A DNA stretch of 64,000 nt from Christiangramia oceanisediminis (GCF_022570735.2 NZ_JANCNS010000002.1:372001-436000), one strand, 5' to 3'; positions 43,893 to 53,953 are shown, counted from the first letter of the stretch. Notes: a model not told the origin generated them from the letters alone. A program made the numbers and translations.

Positions 43893-46106
43893 TCAGGAAT
43901 TTTCATTGAATTTTTCAAGCAGGGTGCGAACCCTTGGAGTCCCCTCAACATAGTATCTTGCACTGGTCTTTTTAATTCCTACCTTAACGGTGTAGGAGGT
44001 TTCGGGTAATTCCCTGAACATATATTCATCTGTCCAGTCGTCTCCGATCGCGAATATAAAATCGTAGTTCTCTCCAACCAGTTTTTTGGTACAGGCTTTA
44101 CCTTTATTCACATCACTGCTTTTGATCTCGAGAACCTTATTTCCTTCCAGAACACTTAGACCACGATTAGCGATAAGTTCTTTGAGCGTGTTGCTCAATT
44201 CGTTGGCACGAATTTCACCAAGTTCGGGGTCTGCCTTTCGATAATGCCAGGCTAGGGAATAATTCTTTTCTTCAATGAAAGTACCCGGAGTACGGTCAAC
44301 GAAACTTTCAATTACGGGCCTTACGGCATCCATCCATTCGCTTTTTACATTTTCTGCCAGTTCCCATTCACCGTTGATCTGGCGCATCCATACCCCGTGT
44401 TCTGAAATCAATTCTACAGGAACGTCCTGCCACCAGCTTCCAAGCGTGTTCTTGTCTCTTCCGCTTATCAGGACCACATCGGTATTTTCAGATTCGTTCA
44501 GCGCGCGTATCAATTCTTTCAGATCTTCATCTGGTTTTGCATTTTCAGGCTTATCAACAAAATCTACCAGGGTTCCGTCATAGTCTATAAAGAGAATGCG
44601 TTTTTCTGCCTGTCTGAATTGCTTCAGGATTTCATCAGAAATCTCCGGAGTGATTCGGATAGATTTGAACGCATCCCTGTTTTCACGAGTGGTTCTAAGG
44701 GCTTTCATGAAATCCTGAGCCCATTTCTCTACGCTGTATCTTCGAAGTCGCTTCTGAAGCATTTTATTGCGTTCCATTTGCTCTTCTTTTGGCATATGGA
44801 AGGCTGTTTTGAGAGCTTCAGAAACCTGTTCAAAATTATTCGGATTAATGATCAGGGCCTCGTTCATTTCATGTGCCGCTCCAGCCATTTCACTTAGAAT
44901 GAGGACTCCGGTTTTATCTGTCCTCGTAGCGATATATTCTTTTGCTACCAGGTTCATTCCATCTCGAATTGGAGTAAGAAGGGCGATCTCACAGGTAGTA
45001 TACAGATCTATCAAATTCTCAAATGGCATTGACCTATAGAAATACCAGATAGGTGTCCAGTTTACGGTAGAGAACTTTCCATTGATCCTACCTACCAGTT
45101 CATCAACTTCGCGCTTGAGTCTTCGGTATTGTGGAACATTTGATCTTGAGGGCACCGCCAGCATGACCAGCCTTACCTTTTCAATATATTCCGGATTTCT
45201 ATCCAGGAAATATTCGTAAGCCCTGATGCGGTGGGCGATCCCTTTAGTATAATCCAGCCTGTCTATACTTAATATCAGTTTAGCGTCTGGAGTTGCATCG
45301 AGGTGGTGATCCAGCCTGCGTTGCAGTTCAGATTTAGTTTCACTGGTTTTTTCAAAATGATCTAATGCGGCCTGCTCGAATTTCCTGTAATCGATTCCCA
45401 TAGGAAAGGAATCTACTTTTACGATCCTGTCTGGCAGGGTGATCTCATTAAAATCTACCTGATGTCTTAAAATACGACTTACCGAACTCAGGAAATGACG
45501 CTCATAATCGTAGGTATGAAATCCTATGAGGTCTGCTCCCAATACACCTTTTAGAACTTCATCTCTCCAGGGAAGCGTTCTGAAAACTTCATAGGATGGA
45601 AAAGGGATATGGTTGAAAAACCCGATAACGGCTTCGGGTTCCTGTTCCCTGATCATATTGGGAACCAGCAGTAACTGGTAATCATGCACCCAGATCACGT
45701 CTCCGTCTTTATATAGTTCCAGTATTTTATCGGCGTATTTCTGATTTACCTGCTTGTAGATCTGCCAGTGTTCTTCATCAGATTCAGTATACTCCATGAA
45801 ATAATGGAAGAGAGGCCAAACGGTTCGGTTACTGAAACCATAGTAAAAACCATCGATTTCGGCCGAAGTAAGGTGTACCGCCACACAGTTTTCTTCTTTA
45901 GCTTTTTTCTGAACATCTTCTTTCAGATCTTCGGGAATCTCTTCTTCTGTAAGACCGGGCCAGCCAACCCATACACTATCGCCGTCTTTATGAAATGATT
46001 TTAAGCCGGTTGCAAGTCCTCCAACGCTGGGAGTGACATCCAGCTTATCATTTTCTATGGATATTTGAAGTGGTAGCCTGTTAGAAAGGATGATGGTTTT
46101 ACTCAT
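43893..46106 (-). CDS. Bifunctional trehalose-6-phosphate synthase/phosphatase (OtsA-OtsB fusion)
   Basis: 737 aa. N-terminal GT20 domain (residues 1-470): LSNRLPLQI, the glucose-6-P loop SVGGLATGL, WVHDYQLLLVP, FFNHIPFPSYEVFRTLPW, LDYTKGIAHRIRAYE and RDGMNLVAKEYIA. A HAD phosphatase follows from about residue 498 (LFIDYDGTLVDF, SGRDKNTL, FAIGDDWTDEYMF). It makes trehalose 6-phosphate from UDP-glucose and glucose-6-P and then dephosphorylates it. The fusion order is common in Bacteroidota and eukaryotes. A GH15 gene is divergent, 95 nt away, and two MscS channels follow, suggesting osmoadaptation. Confidence 0.95.
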   Translation of the reverse strand: MSKTIILSNRLPLQISIENDKLDVTPSVGGLATGLKSFHKDGDSVWVGWPGLTEEEIPEDLKEDVQKKAKEENCVAVHLTSAEIDGFYYGFSNRTVWPLFHYFMEYTESDEEHWQIYKQVNQKYADKILELYKDGDVIWVHDYQLLLVPNMIREQEPEAVIGFFNHIPFPSYEVFRTLPWRDEVLKGVLGADLIGFHTYDYERHFLSSVSRILRHQVDFNEITLPDRIVKVDSFPMGIDYRKFEQAALDHFEKTSETKSELQRRLDHHLDATPDAKLILSIDRLDYTKGIAHRIRAYEYFLDRNPEYIEKVRLVMLAVPSRSNVPQYRRLKREVDELVGRINGKFSTVNWTPIWYFYRSMPFENLIDLYTTCEIALLTPIRDGMNLVAKEYIATRTDKTGVLILSEMAGAAHEMNEALIINPNNFEQVSEALKTAFHMPKEEQMERNKMLQKRLRRYSVEKWAQDFMKALRTTRENRDAFKSIRITPEISDEILKQFRQAEKRILFIDYDGTLVDFVDKPENAKPDEDLKELIRALNESENTDVVLISGRDKNTLGSWWQDVPVELISEHGVWMRQINGEWELAENVKSEWMDAVRPVIESFVDRTPGTFIEEKNYSLAWHYRKADPELGEIRANELSNTLKELIANRGLSVLEGNKVLEIKSSDVNKGKACTKKLVGENYDFIFAIGDDWTDEYMFRELPETSYTVKVGIKKTSARYYVEGTPRVRTLLEKFNENS

Positions 46107-46201
46107 AATTTAATGTAAATACTGTTGTGACGAATTTGAATTTTATTAAATTTCCGAAAATCATTTCAGACAGCCATTCATTTAAAGGATTTTTAAGATA
46201 T

Positions 46202-47995
46202 ATGGATAATTTGGATTACGGAATAATTGGAAATTGTAAAAGTGCCGCGCTCATTTCAAAAACAGGGTCTTTAGATTGGTGCTGCTTACCAAATTTTGAT
46301 TCTTCGGCGATCTTTTGCAAAATTCTGGACGAGGAGATAGGGGGAAGTTTCGAGATCCTGGTAGATGATGATTATGAGATCAACCAGGAGTATTTGTGGG
46401 AAACCAATATACTAAGTACTACCTTCGACAATGGTACAGATTCCTTTCAGCTAATCGATTTTATGCCAAGGTATGCCCAGGAAGACGGGCAGTATTATGC
46501 CCCCCCAGATATTATTCGGTTTTTCAGGTTAACCGGGGGAGCTCCAAAATTGAGGATCAAATATGATCCTAAACTGGATTTTTCGAAGGAGAAGACCTAT
46601 AATGAGAATAAAGGTGATTATATAAAAAGTTTTACCAAAGAGGGGAAATACGATTCCATTTATTTTTACTCCAGCTTTAACCTTGATGATGTTCTGGAAA
46701 GCAAGGAAATTACCTTGAAAGGCAATGAATATTGCCTTATAGGATATCATGAGAAGCTGGTGGAACAATCCCTGGACAGATCTTATCTCAAATTCCAGCG
46801 TACCAAGGTTTACTGGATGAACTGGAGCGATAAATCCACGAGATACACTCATTATGGTAATGAGATCATGAGAAGTGCCCTGGTACTTAAGGCATTGAGC
46901 TATAAAAAATCAGGTGCAGTGCTCGCTGCAGCTACTACCTCGCTTCCCGAGACGATCGGGGAGGAGCGAAACTGGGATTATCGTTTTTGCTGGATCAGGG
47001 ATGCCTCCATGGTCATTAAAGTAATGGCTGGACTAGGGCATATTAAATCTGCCAAGGATTTCCTTCAGTTTATCATAGATATTATTCCGCATAAGGATGA
47101 AAAGATACAGATCATGTATGGTATCAATGGTGAAAAGGAATTGACCGAACATATTCTTAGCCATTTAAAAGGCTATGAGGGTTCTTCTCCGGTAAGAACC
47201 GGGAATGCAGCTTATATCCAAAAGCAGAACGATATATACGGAATTCTGATGGAAGTGATCTACCAGCAATTCCTGATGTTCGAAACCTCACTTGAAAATT
47301 CGGAAGAACTCTGGACGGTGGTACGCGGTATTGTGATGATCGTTGAAGAAAACTGGAAAAAACCCGATAAGGGAATCTGGGAATTGCGAACCGAAGACCG
47401 TCACTTTATTTTTTCCAAATTATTATGCTGGGTAGCCATAGACAGGGCCATCAAGATAGGCGAGGTACTTAGGATGGGAATCAATGATACGCACTGGAAA
47501 GAGCTTAGGGAGGAGATCTACCAGGATATCTATGAAAATGGCTGGAACGAGGAAAAACAGGCGTATACACAGTATTACGGATCAGATGACCTGGATGCTT
47601 CTACTTTGTTGATGCAATCTTACGGCTTTATAGAAGCAGATGATCCAAGATTTATAGGTACGGTAAGAGCTACTGAAAAGGAACTATGTGAAGACGGTTT
47701 GATGTATCGATATCGCAATAATGACGATTTTGGGAAGCCTAGCTCTTCTTTTACCATTTGTACCTTTTGGCTGATAGACAGCCTTTATAAAATTGGAGAG
47801 GAGAAAAAAGCAAAGGATATGTTTGACCAGCTTTTATCCTATAGCAATCACCTGGGACTTTTTAGCGAGGATATCGATTTTAAGACCAAGCGTTTGTTAG
47901 GAAACTTTCCCCAGGCATATTCTCACCTGGCTCTTATAGAAACTGCGGCTAACTTTAGCAAGGGAATATCTGAGGGGATGCTTTTTCAGGAATGA
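46202..47995 (+). CDS. GH15 family glycoside hydrolase (glucoamylase/trehalase-type)
   Basis: 597 aa from ATG 46202; a GTG at 46127 is in frame, but MDNLDYGIIGNCKSAALI matches the family N-terminus. An N-terminal beta-domain carries GSLDWCCLPNFDSSAIF, and an (alpha/alpha)6 barrel carries EERNWDYRFCWIRDASM and a second catalytic-Glu region (DGLMYRYRN, AYSHLALIETA). No signal peptide, so cytoplasmic. GH15 enzymes split alpha-glucosides; mycobacterial relatives are trehalases. Next to the trehalose synthase gene the natural guess is trehalose turnover. Its end overlaps the convergent MscS gene by 10 nt. Confidence 0.92.
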   Translation: MDNLDYGIIGNCKSAALISKTGSLDWCCLPNFDSSAIFCKILDEEIGGSFEILVDDDYEINQEYLWETNILSTTFDNGTDSFQLIDFMPRYAQEDGQYYAPPDIIRFFRLTGGAPKLRIKYDPKLDFSKEKTYNENKGDYIKSFTKEGKYDSIYFYSSFNLDDVLESKEITLKGNEYCLIGYHEKLVEQSLDRSYLKFQRTKVYWMNWSDKSTRYTHYGNEIMRSALVLKALSYKKSGAVLAAATTSLPETIGEERNWDYRFCWIRDASMVIKVMAGLGHIKSAKDFLQFIIDIIPHKDEKIQIMYGINGEKELTEHILSHLKGYEGSSPVRTGNAAYIQKQNDIYGILMEVIYQQFLMFETSLENSEELWTVVRGIVMIVEENWKKPDKGIWELRTEDRHFIFSKLLCWVAIDRAIKIGEVLRMGINDTHWKELREEIYQDIYENGWNEEKQAYTQYYGSDDLDASTLLMQSYGFIEADDPRFIGTVRATEKELCEDGLMYRYRNNDDFGKPSSSFTICTFWLIDSLYKIGEEKKAKDMFDQLLSYSNHLGLFSEDIDFKTKRLLGNFPQAYSHLALIETAANFSKGISEGMLFQE

Positions 47996-49041
47996 TCGTT
48001 CGCGGCCTTGTCGTTGACCATTATTCGGGTTTTTGGCAGATGCTGTGGATATTCCCTCTGGATAAAATCAAGTAATTTTTCCCTTAGAAACACCCTAAGG
48101 TCCCAGGCCGTAGGCGAGTCTTTGGCGCTTACCAGGACGCGTAGCTCTACCGTACGTTCTGTGGTATTGGTAACCTGTAAAACATTTACCTTTCCATCCC
48201 ATAAATCGGTAGAATTTAAAAGCCTGGTTTGTTCCTTTCTAATAGAATCTACCGGAAGGGCATAATCTGTATATATAAACACGGTACCCAGTATATCTGC
48301 TGAAGTTCTTGTCCAGTTCTGAAAGGTTTTTTCAATAAAATAGGTAGTGGGAACCACCAGTCTTCGTTTATCCCAGACTCTCACGATCACATAGGTGAGA
48401 TTGATCTCTTCGATCCAACCCCATTCACCCTCTACGATCACGACGTCATCAAGCCTTATTGGTTGCGTGATGGCGATTTGAATCCCCGCCAAAAGGGTAC
48501 CAATCGCTTTTTGGGCGGCAAGACCTATGATGATACCGGCTATACCCGCGGAGGTAAGTACACTTACGCCAATAGACCGTATGCTTTCTATACTCATCAG
48601 GCTTATACCCAGTGCCAGGATCACGATAATAAAAATGACGATATTTTCAAGGATCATGTACTGCGTATAGACCTTCCGTGCTTTTAGGTTGTTTTCAGTT
48701 TCAAGATCATATTTTCTGAGCATTCGTTTTTTAACTACCTTGAATAAAAGTATAAGTAGCCAGGCAAGGCTAAAAATAATTCCGATAGTACTGGAATGGC
48801 CAAAAATTTCCTTTGTGGTTTCATATCCGAAAATATCACCCAGAATAGCGACTTTCACCAGTAGGGAGGCAAGAAAGATTAACAAGGGAATCCTTATCTT
48901 ATGTGCAAAATTTACCGGGAGTATGTTTCGAGGATCTTTTCCCAGTCTTTTCAGAATATAGAAACTAATTGAAAACAGTAAGACTAAAACCAGGATTCCG
49001 CAAATTATATAGGTGGTGGTATTCATTTTAAGATCCATCAT
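47986..49041 (-). CDS. MscS-family mechanosensitive channel
   Basis: 351 aa. About four N-terminal membrane segments precede the pore-lining helix and beta domain: GIAGIIIGLAAQKAIGTLLA, then ITQPIRLDDVVIVEGEWGWIEE and YVIVRVWDKRRLVVPTTYFI. The pore helix A/G pattern and the QPIRLDD motif are hallmarks of MscS. It opens on membrane tension to release solutes during hypo-osmotic shock. Several starts are possible (49041, 49038, 49026). The gene is convergent with GH15. Confidence 0.92.
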   Translation of the reverse strand: MMDLKMNTTTYIICGILVLVLLFSISFYILKRLGKDPRNILPVNFAHKIRIPLLIFLASLLVKVAILGDIFGYETTKEIFGHSSTIGIIFSLAWLLILLFKVVKKRMLRKYDLETENNLKARKVYTQYMILENIVIFIIVILALGISLMSIESIRSIGVSVLTSAGIAGIIIGLAAQKAIGTLLAGIQIAITQPIRLDDVVIVEGEWGWIEEINLTYVIVRVWDKRRLVVPTTYFIEKTFQNWTRTSADILGTVFIYTDYALPVDSIRKEQTRLLNSTDLWDGKVNVLQVTNTTERTVELRVLVSAKDSPTAWDLRVFLREKLLDFIQREYPQHLPKTRIMVNDKAANDHS

Positions 49042-49191
49042 ATATTTTCATTATTTTAACTTAAAACTACTAAAAATGAGGCGCTATGGATATTTTAGGC
49101 TATGCTTTAAAGGAATTTTAACCAAAAAGGATTTCGTGGAAAAAGTAAATCAATTCTTTATCCAGATCTCATTTAAGCGAAATTTGTAGTT

Positions 49192-50085
49192 ATGATTGAA
49201 ACTTTTAAAAGCCTTCTTTTCGCTATAGTTATTTGCTCGTTTAGTTCCTGTGGGCAAAAAGAAATTATTCCATCGAATGCTACTCCGCAATTATTATCTG
49301 ATGAATTTCAATTTACTGAAGGACCAGCTGCCGATTCTGAAGGAAATATATTCTTTACGGACCAGCCTAACGACAGGATCTACAAATGGTCTGCAGACAG
49401 CGGCGAAATCTCGTTATGGATGGAAAACACCGGAAGAGCCAATGGTCTATATTTTGACAACAAGGGAAATTTGATCTCATGTTCAGATGAAAATTCAGAA
49501 TTATGGGAAATTGATCCTGACAGAAACGTAAAGGTAATCCTGGAAGATATCAATGGTAAAAGAATGAATGGCCCTAACGACCTTTGGATAGATGAGAAAG
49601 GCGGAATCTATTTCACCGATCCTTATTACCAGAGAGCTTACTGGAACAGAAAGGAACCAGATCTCGAATCTAAGAATGTATATTATTTGTCTCCAGACAG
49701 AAGTAAAGTTAGGGTGGTAGCTCAAAATTTTGTTCAGCCTAACGGGATAATCGGTTCTGCAGATAAGGCTTTACTTTATATCAGTGACATTGGCTCCGGG
49801 AAAACCTATTCCTATAAGATCATGCAAGATGGAAGTCTTACTGATAAGGAACTGTTTGTTGAAATGGGGTCAGACGGTATGACCCTTGACGAACGGGGGA
49901 ATGTGTACCTAACCGGAAAGGGAGTAACAATTTTTGATGAAAAAGGCAGTAAGATCGCTAATATACCTGTAGACCAGGATTGGACAGCAAATGTCACTTT
50001 TGGAGGACAGAATAATAAAACCCTGTTCATTACTGCGAGTAAGGCGATCTATAAACTTGATATGAATGTTCAAGGTGCCAATTAA
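49192..50085 (+). CDS. SMP-30/gluconolactonase/LRE family lipoprotein
   Basis: 297 aa. The lipobox FSSC (C20) is followed by a six-bladed propeller with FTEGPAADSEGNIFFTD, GPNDLWIDEKGGIYFTDP, FVQPNGIIGS and GSDGMTLDERGNVYLTG, typical for calcium-dependent lactonases of sugar acids. The envelope location means it acts on external lactones, for example products of periplasmic sugar oxidation. It stands alone between two MscS genes and is convergent with the second. Confidence 0.92.
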   Translation: MIETFKSLLFAIVICSFSSCGQKEIIPSNATPQLLSDEFQFTEGPAADSEGNIFFTDQPNDRIYKWSADSGEISLWMENTGRANGLYFDNKGNLISCSDENSELWEIDPDRNVKVILEDINGKRMNGPNDLWIDEKGGIYFTDPYYQRAYWNRKEPDLESKNVYYLSPDRSKVRVVAQNFVQPNGIIGSADKALLYISDIGSGKTYSYKIMQDGSLTDKELFVEMGSDGMTLDERGNVYLTGKGVTIFDEKGSKIANIPVDQDWTANVTFGGQNNKTLFITASKAIYKLDMNVQGAN

Positions 50086-50111
50086 AAACTGAGGGCAAAC
50101 AGGATAAATGC

Positions 50112-51893
50112 CTAGTCATTTTTCTCAGAAGCACTTTGATTTCTTTTATCTTCCAGTTCCACACGTTCCTTGCTCCAGTAAAAGCCATCTTCCAGTTCAG
50201 ATATATAGGCAACGATCTTTTCCCGGAGTTCACAATGCAGGTCCCAGGTAGTGGGATAATCCTTAGCACTGCATAAACATCTAATCTTGATGGATTTATT
50301 ATCAACTTCAGTGACCTGTACCATGGGTGTTTTTTCTTCATCTTCATCCCATAGATCTGAAGCTTTTAGCAACTCCGAAAACTTCTTCCTAACGAGGTCC
50401 ACGTCAATTCGATGATCAGCGTACACCTGAACAGCTTCTATGCTTTGAGCATTGGTCATGGAAAGATTTTCAAAACTGTCAGAAATGACGGTCTTCAGAG
50501 GAATTACCTTCCTCCTCAGGTCCCATGTCTTTACGATCATATAGGTGAAGGTGATATCTTCTACAAAACCGTAGGAATCATCAATGATCACAGCATCACC
50601 AATTTTGGCCGGTTTGGTTATTGCTATCTGCACTCCGGCTATAATATTGCCCAATGTGCTCTGCGCAGCGATACCAAACAGCACCGTTGCTATTCCCGCA
50701 GAGGCCATCAGGGAAATACCAAGTTGTTCCAGCGAGGGAAACTGTGAGAAAATTATCGCGGCACCAATGATAACTATAGCAAATATGAAGATGCGCCGGC
50801 CTACCGAAATATAGGTCATTAGCTTTTTAGCCTGTGCATTTTCTTCCTGGTTCAAATCGCCAACCTTGTGCTCGGCAAAAAAGTCCATGATATAATCGAT
50901 CACTCTCATGACCAGCCAGGTTATGATACTGATGATGATTATAAGTAGTAAGGCATAAATACCTCTTGCCAGCGGACCTGTAAAGGAAATCAGGTTGTTG
51001 AGCAAAAGGTAGAAAAATAGGATCCCTACAACAGCACCAGCGGGAGAAGCGAGCCGGTAAGCAATATTTCGAATCCAGTACTTTTCAGTATTTGAGAACA
51101 ATTTCCGAAGATAATGGGAAACGATCTTAGCAATAAAATAGGCCATGATCATCAGGATGATCGTACCAATGGTTTTCCAGATGGGAATGCCGAATACTTC
51201 GAAGCTCATCCATCCCGGGATCAACCTGTCCAGCTTTCGCGGGCCAAAAGCCTTGTATAAAGGTTCGATATTTTCTACCGTTTGAGCCGAAATGAGCCAC
51301 ACAGGGCTGTTGTCTTTATACTTAAGGCGTTGCAGCCTGAAATCAACAACGCGGTTATTAAGATCTGTTTGCCCGAAACTGATACTTCGGCGTGGCTGGC
51401 CTGCCACGGCCTGGTTGGTCGAGGTACTTACATCGATCTGTCCATCTGGCCTGTCTGATAATCCGTCCCAACCAATTGAAATTCGCTGCTCCAGTACGAA
51501 ATTGAGTTTTTCTGCAAGCATAGCTGCATCTTCCTGGCTAATGTCGTCTGGCAGCAAATTGAGATTTAAGGCATACGCAGCCTGCTCGTAATCTTTATTC
51601 CTGGAATTGATGATGAAATGTTCAAGTGTTGCCTGTGGTGTTTGTAAATTGATATCTTCCGGAGGATATCCTATACCTGCATTCCAGCGGCTTGCAATAA
51701 AATAAGCCTTTTCATATTCCGCAAGATTAGTTCCGGCATTGGCAGTACTATCCTCAATAAGAATTTCCTTGGGTGGTAATTTGTGATCATCAGATTGGTC
51801 TATGCTATCGGCGCCTTGCTGTGCAAGTAAGACGAATCCGGGAAAGAGGATGGCTAATATGGCCAGCTTTATAGTTTTCAGGGTCATATTCAA
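50112..51893 (-). CDS. Large MscS-family mechanosensitive channel with periplasmic domain
   Basis: 593 aa. A signal peptide is followed by a periplasmic region of about 200 residues (LEHFIINSRNKDYEQAAYAL), then membrane segments from about residue 235 and the MscS core (ASAGIATVLFGIAAQSTLGN, ITKPAKIGDAVIIDDSYGF, MIVKTWDLRRKVIPLK). Compared with the 351-aa channel nearby it has a large sensory or gating periplasmic domain, as in MscK/YbiO-like channels. A second channel type beside trehalose genes supports an osmotic-shock cluster. It has a terminator between it and the acyl-CoA dehydrogenase gene. Confidence 0.93.
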   Translation of the reverse strand: MNMTLKTIKLAILAILFPGFVLLAQQGADSIDQSDDHKLPPKEILIEDSTANAGTNLAEYEKAYFIASRWNAGIGYPPEDINLQTPQATLEHFIINSRNKDYEQAAYALNLNLLPDDISQEDAAMLAEKLNFVLEQRISIGWDGLSDRPDGQIDVSTSTNQAVAGQPRRSISFGQTDLNNRVVDFRLQRLKYKDNSPVWLISAQTVENIEPLYKAFGPRKLDRLIPGWMSFEVFGIPIWKTIGTIILMIMAYFIAKIVSHYLRKLFSNTEKYWIRNIAYRLASPAGAVVGILFFYLLLNNLISFTGPLARGIYALLLIIIISIITWLVMRVIDYIMDFFAEHKVGDLNQEENAQAKKLMTYISVGRRIFIFAIVIIGAAIIFSQFPSLEQLGISLMASAGIATVLFGIAAQSTLGNIIAGVQIAITKPAKIGDAVIIDDSYGFVEDITFTYMIVKTWDLRRKVIPLKTVISDSFENLSMTNAQSIEAVQVYADHRIDVDLVRKKFSELLKASDLWDEDEEKTPMVQVTEVDNKSIKIRCLCSAKDYPTTWDLHCELREKIVAYISELEDGFYWSKERVELEDKRNQSASEKND

Positions 51894-51980
51894 AATCGAT
51901 TAGCAGAATCGTTAATATACCATATTTCCTGAAATCTTCTAAAAACCGGCAACTTGAGTTATTATCGGTAGGGTGAAAAC

Positions 51981-52012
51981 AAAAAGCCACTCAAATCATC
52001 GAGTGGCTTTTT
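51981..52012 (-). terminator. Strong terminator at the end of the beta-oxidation operon
   Basis: A perfect 12-bp stem AAAAAGCCACTC (51981-51992) pairs with GAGTGGCTTTTT (52001-52012). It follows the acyl-CoA dehydrogenase stop. Confidence 0.92.
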
Positions 52013-52032
52013 CCAGTTTAAAGAATGTTTCC

Positions 52033-53841
52033 TTAGAAACAATATTTGTTTTCAGAAGTAAGTTTTTCTGCGATCGTATTTCTTAATGCAACCACATTAG
52101 GCATATTCTGATACTTGGTGAATCGCTTAAGTCCCATAAGCATCATACGTTGCTCATCACCTTCCGCAAAAGATCCAATTCCCTCTTTAGCCTTGGTATT
52201 TACAATCTCGACAGCATGGTACAGGTATAATTTGGCCATGGCGATCTCTTCCTTGTGATTCTCTTCTCCGTTTTTCTTCGCGTTCTTTTCAGCTCTAAGA
52301 ATTCCAGATTCTGCCATATAGATTTCGATCAGGATGTCGGCAGCGGCAAGTAATAATTGCTGGTGCTCTTCCAGGCCTGGCCCGAATTTCTGAACGGCGC
52401 TTCCCGCAACCATCAGGAATACCTTCTTAAGCTTCGCGACCATTTCTTTCTCTTCAGCGAAAAGCTCTGAATAATCCGGTTTATCCATAGATGGAATTCC
52501 GGTTAGCTCATCGGCCACGCTTTTAGCTGGACCTAAAAGATCTACATGACCTTTCATCGCTTTTTTCACCAACATTCCTACAGATAACATTCTGTTGATC
52601 TCGTTGGTACCTTCATAGATACGGGCGATACGAGCATCTCTCCAGGCAGATTCCATTGGTGTATCGGCAGAGAATCCCATACCACCATAAACCTGAATTC
52701 CCTCGTCGCTACAATTCTGAATATCTTCTGAACAGGCGACTTTCAGGATGGAACATTCAATGGCATATTCTTCCACACCTTTTAGTTCAGCTTCGGAATG
52801 TGAAGCACCGTTTTCAAGGCGTATATTGATTCGGTCTTCGATATCCTTGGCGGCACGATAACTTGCTGCTTCCCCAACATAAGCTGAAGTTGCCATTTCA
52901 GCAAGTTTAGATTTGATCGCTCCAAATTTGGCAATAGGGGTTTTAAACTGAACGCGGTCATTGGCATATTTAACGGCCAGATCGGTCACCCTTCTCTGGG
53001 CATCCAGTGAAGCGGCAGCCAGTTTGATTCGGCCAATGTTAAGCGCGTTCATCGCGATCTTGAATCCGTTGCCACGCTCAGAAAGCATATTTTCTACCGG
53101 CACCTTGGTTTCATTGAAGAATACCTGGCGGGTAGAGGAGGAGTGGATTCCGAGTTTCTTTTCTTCTTCTCCAAAAGAGATCCCGTTTTCTTTATCGTTT
53201 TCAACGATGAACCCGGTGATGTTCTTATCGTCTTCGATCCTTGCGAATACGATGAACACGTCGGCAAAACCAGCATTGGAGATCCACATTTTTTGTCCGC
53301 TGATGCTGTAATATTTACCATCTTCAGAAAGGACAGCTTTTGTTTTTCCTGAATTTGCGTCAGATCCTGCATCCGGCTCTGTCAAACAGTAAGCGCCAAA
53401 CCACTCACCGGTAGCCAGTTTTGGAACATATTTTTTCTTTTGCTCTTCGGTTCCATAAAGAGTAATTGGCATTGTTCCAATTCCCGTATGGGCTCCAAAA
53501 GCAGTAGCTACAGAACCTGTAGCTCCAGAAATGTAATCACAAACCAGCATTGTAGAAACGAAGCCCATTCCCAGGCCATCATATTCTTCTGGTACGGCAA
53601 CCCCAAGGAAACCAAGTTCCCCTGCTTTGCGCATCACCTCTTCGGTAAGTTCATAATTCTTCTTTTCAAATTCTTCCTTATGAGGCCAAATTTCGCGATC
53701 TACGAATTCCTTAACTGAATCGCGCATCATTCTTTGTTCCTCGTTAAAATCTTCAGGGGTGAAGACATCTTCACACTTGGTCTCCTTAACAAGGAATTGA
53801 CCACCTCTTAAAAGATCTTTTTTTGCTGTATCTGTGCTCAT
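52033..53841 (-). CDS. Acyl-CoA dehydrogenase, long form
   Basis: 602 aa. The ACAD domains fill residues 30-420: an N-terminal helical part (VPEEYDGLGMGFVSTML), the FAD/substrate motif CLTEPDAGSDANSG, WISNAGFADVF, and the C-terminal RIARIYEGTNEINRML with the catalytic-base Glu. About 170 additional C-terminal residues (helical) are typical of the ~600-aa Bacteroidota/VLCAD-like branch. It catalyses the first step of fatty-acid beta-oxidation. It is the last gene of the operon, and its ATG directly abuts a heptamer repeat array (53842 onward). Confidence 0.94.
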   Translation of the reverse strand: MSTDTAKKDLLRGGQFLVKETKCEDVFTPEDFNEEQRMMRDSVKEFVDREIWPHKEEFEKKNYELTEEVMRKAGELGFLGVAVPEEYDGLGMGFVSTMLVCDYISGATGSVATAFGAHTGIGTMPITLYGTEEQKKKYVPKLATGEWFGAYCLTEPDAGSDANSGKTKAVLSEDGKYYSISGQKMWISNAGFADVFIVFARIEDDKNITGFIVENDKENGISFGEEEKKLGIHSSSTRQVFFNETKVPVENMLSERGNGFKIAMNALNIGRIKLAAASLDAQRRVTDLAVKYANDRVQFKTPIAKFGAIKSKLAEMATSAYVGEAASYRAAKDIEDRINIRLENGASHSEAELKGVEEYAIECSILKVACSEDIQNCSDEGIQVYGGMGFSADTPMESAWRDARIARIYEGTNEINRMLSVGMLVKKAMKGHVDLLGPAKSVADELTGIPSMDKPDYSELFAEEKEMVAKLKKVFLMVAGSAVQKFGPGLEEHQQLLLAAADILIEIYMAESGILRAEKNAKKNGEENHKEEIAMAKLYLYHAVEIVNTKAKEGIGSFAEGDEQRMMLMGLKRFTKYQNMPNVVALRNTIAEKLTSENKYCF

Positions 53842-53845
53842 TTAT

Positions 53846-53880
53846 TTAGATATTGGTATTGAGAAGTGAGATATTAGACT
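53846..53880 (+). repeat. Degenerate heptamer array 1 (TNAG/TTGG-NNN)
   Basis: Five in-phase 7-nt units beginning at 53846, 53853, 53860, 53867 and 53874 start with TTAG, TTGG, TGAG, TGAG and TTAG. The array begins four bases after the acyl-CoA dehydrogenase start codon (upstream side) and faces array 2. Confidence 0.75.
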
Positions 53881-53918
53881 CAGTAACTCAATTAATTGAT
53901 AATATTTATTCTTTTTAT

Positions 53919-53953
53919 AGTCTCTTTTCTAGATTCTCAGATCTTAAGTCTAG
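53919..53953 (-). repeat. Degenerate heptamer array 2
   Basis: Read on the minus strand: CTAGACT, TAAGATC, TGAGAAT, CTAGAAA, AGAGACT, five in-phase units. The first unit contains the TAG stop codon of the thiolase gene (53952-53950). Confidence 0.8.

Noticed and set aside
53842-53953. CRISPR-like array
   Set aside because: Units are only 7 nt, without spacers of constant length, and no cas genes are present.
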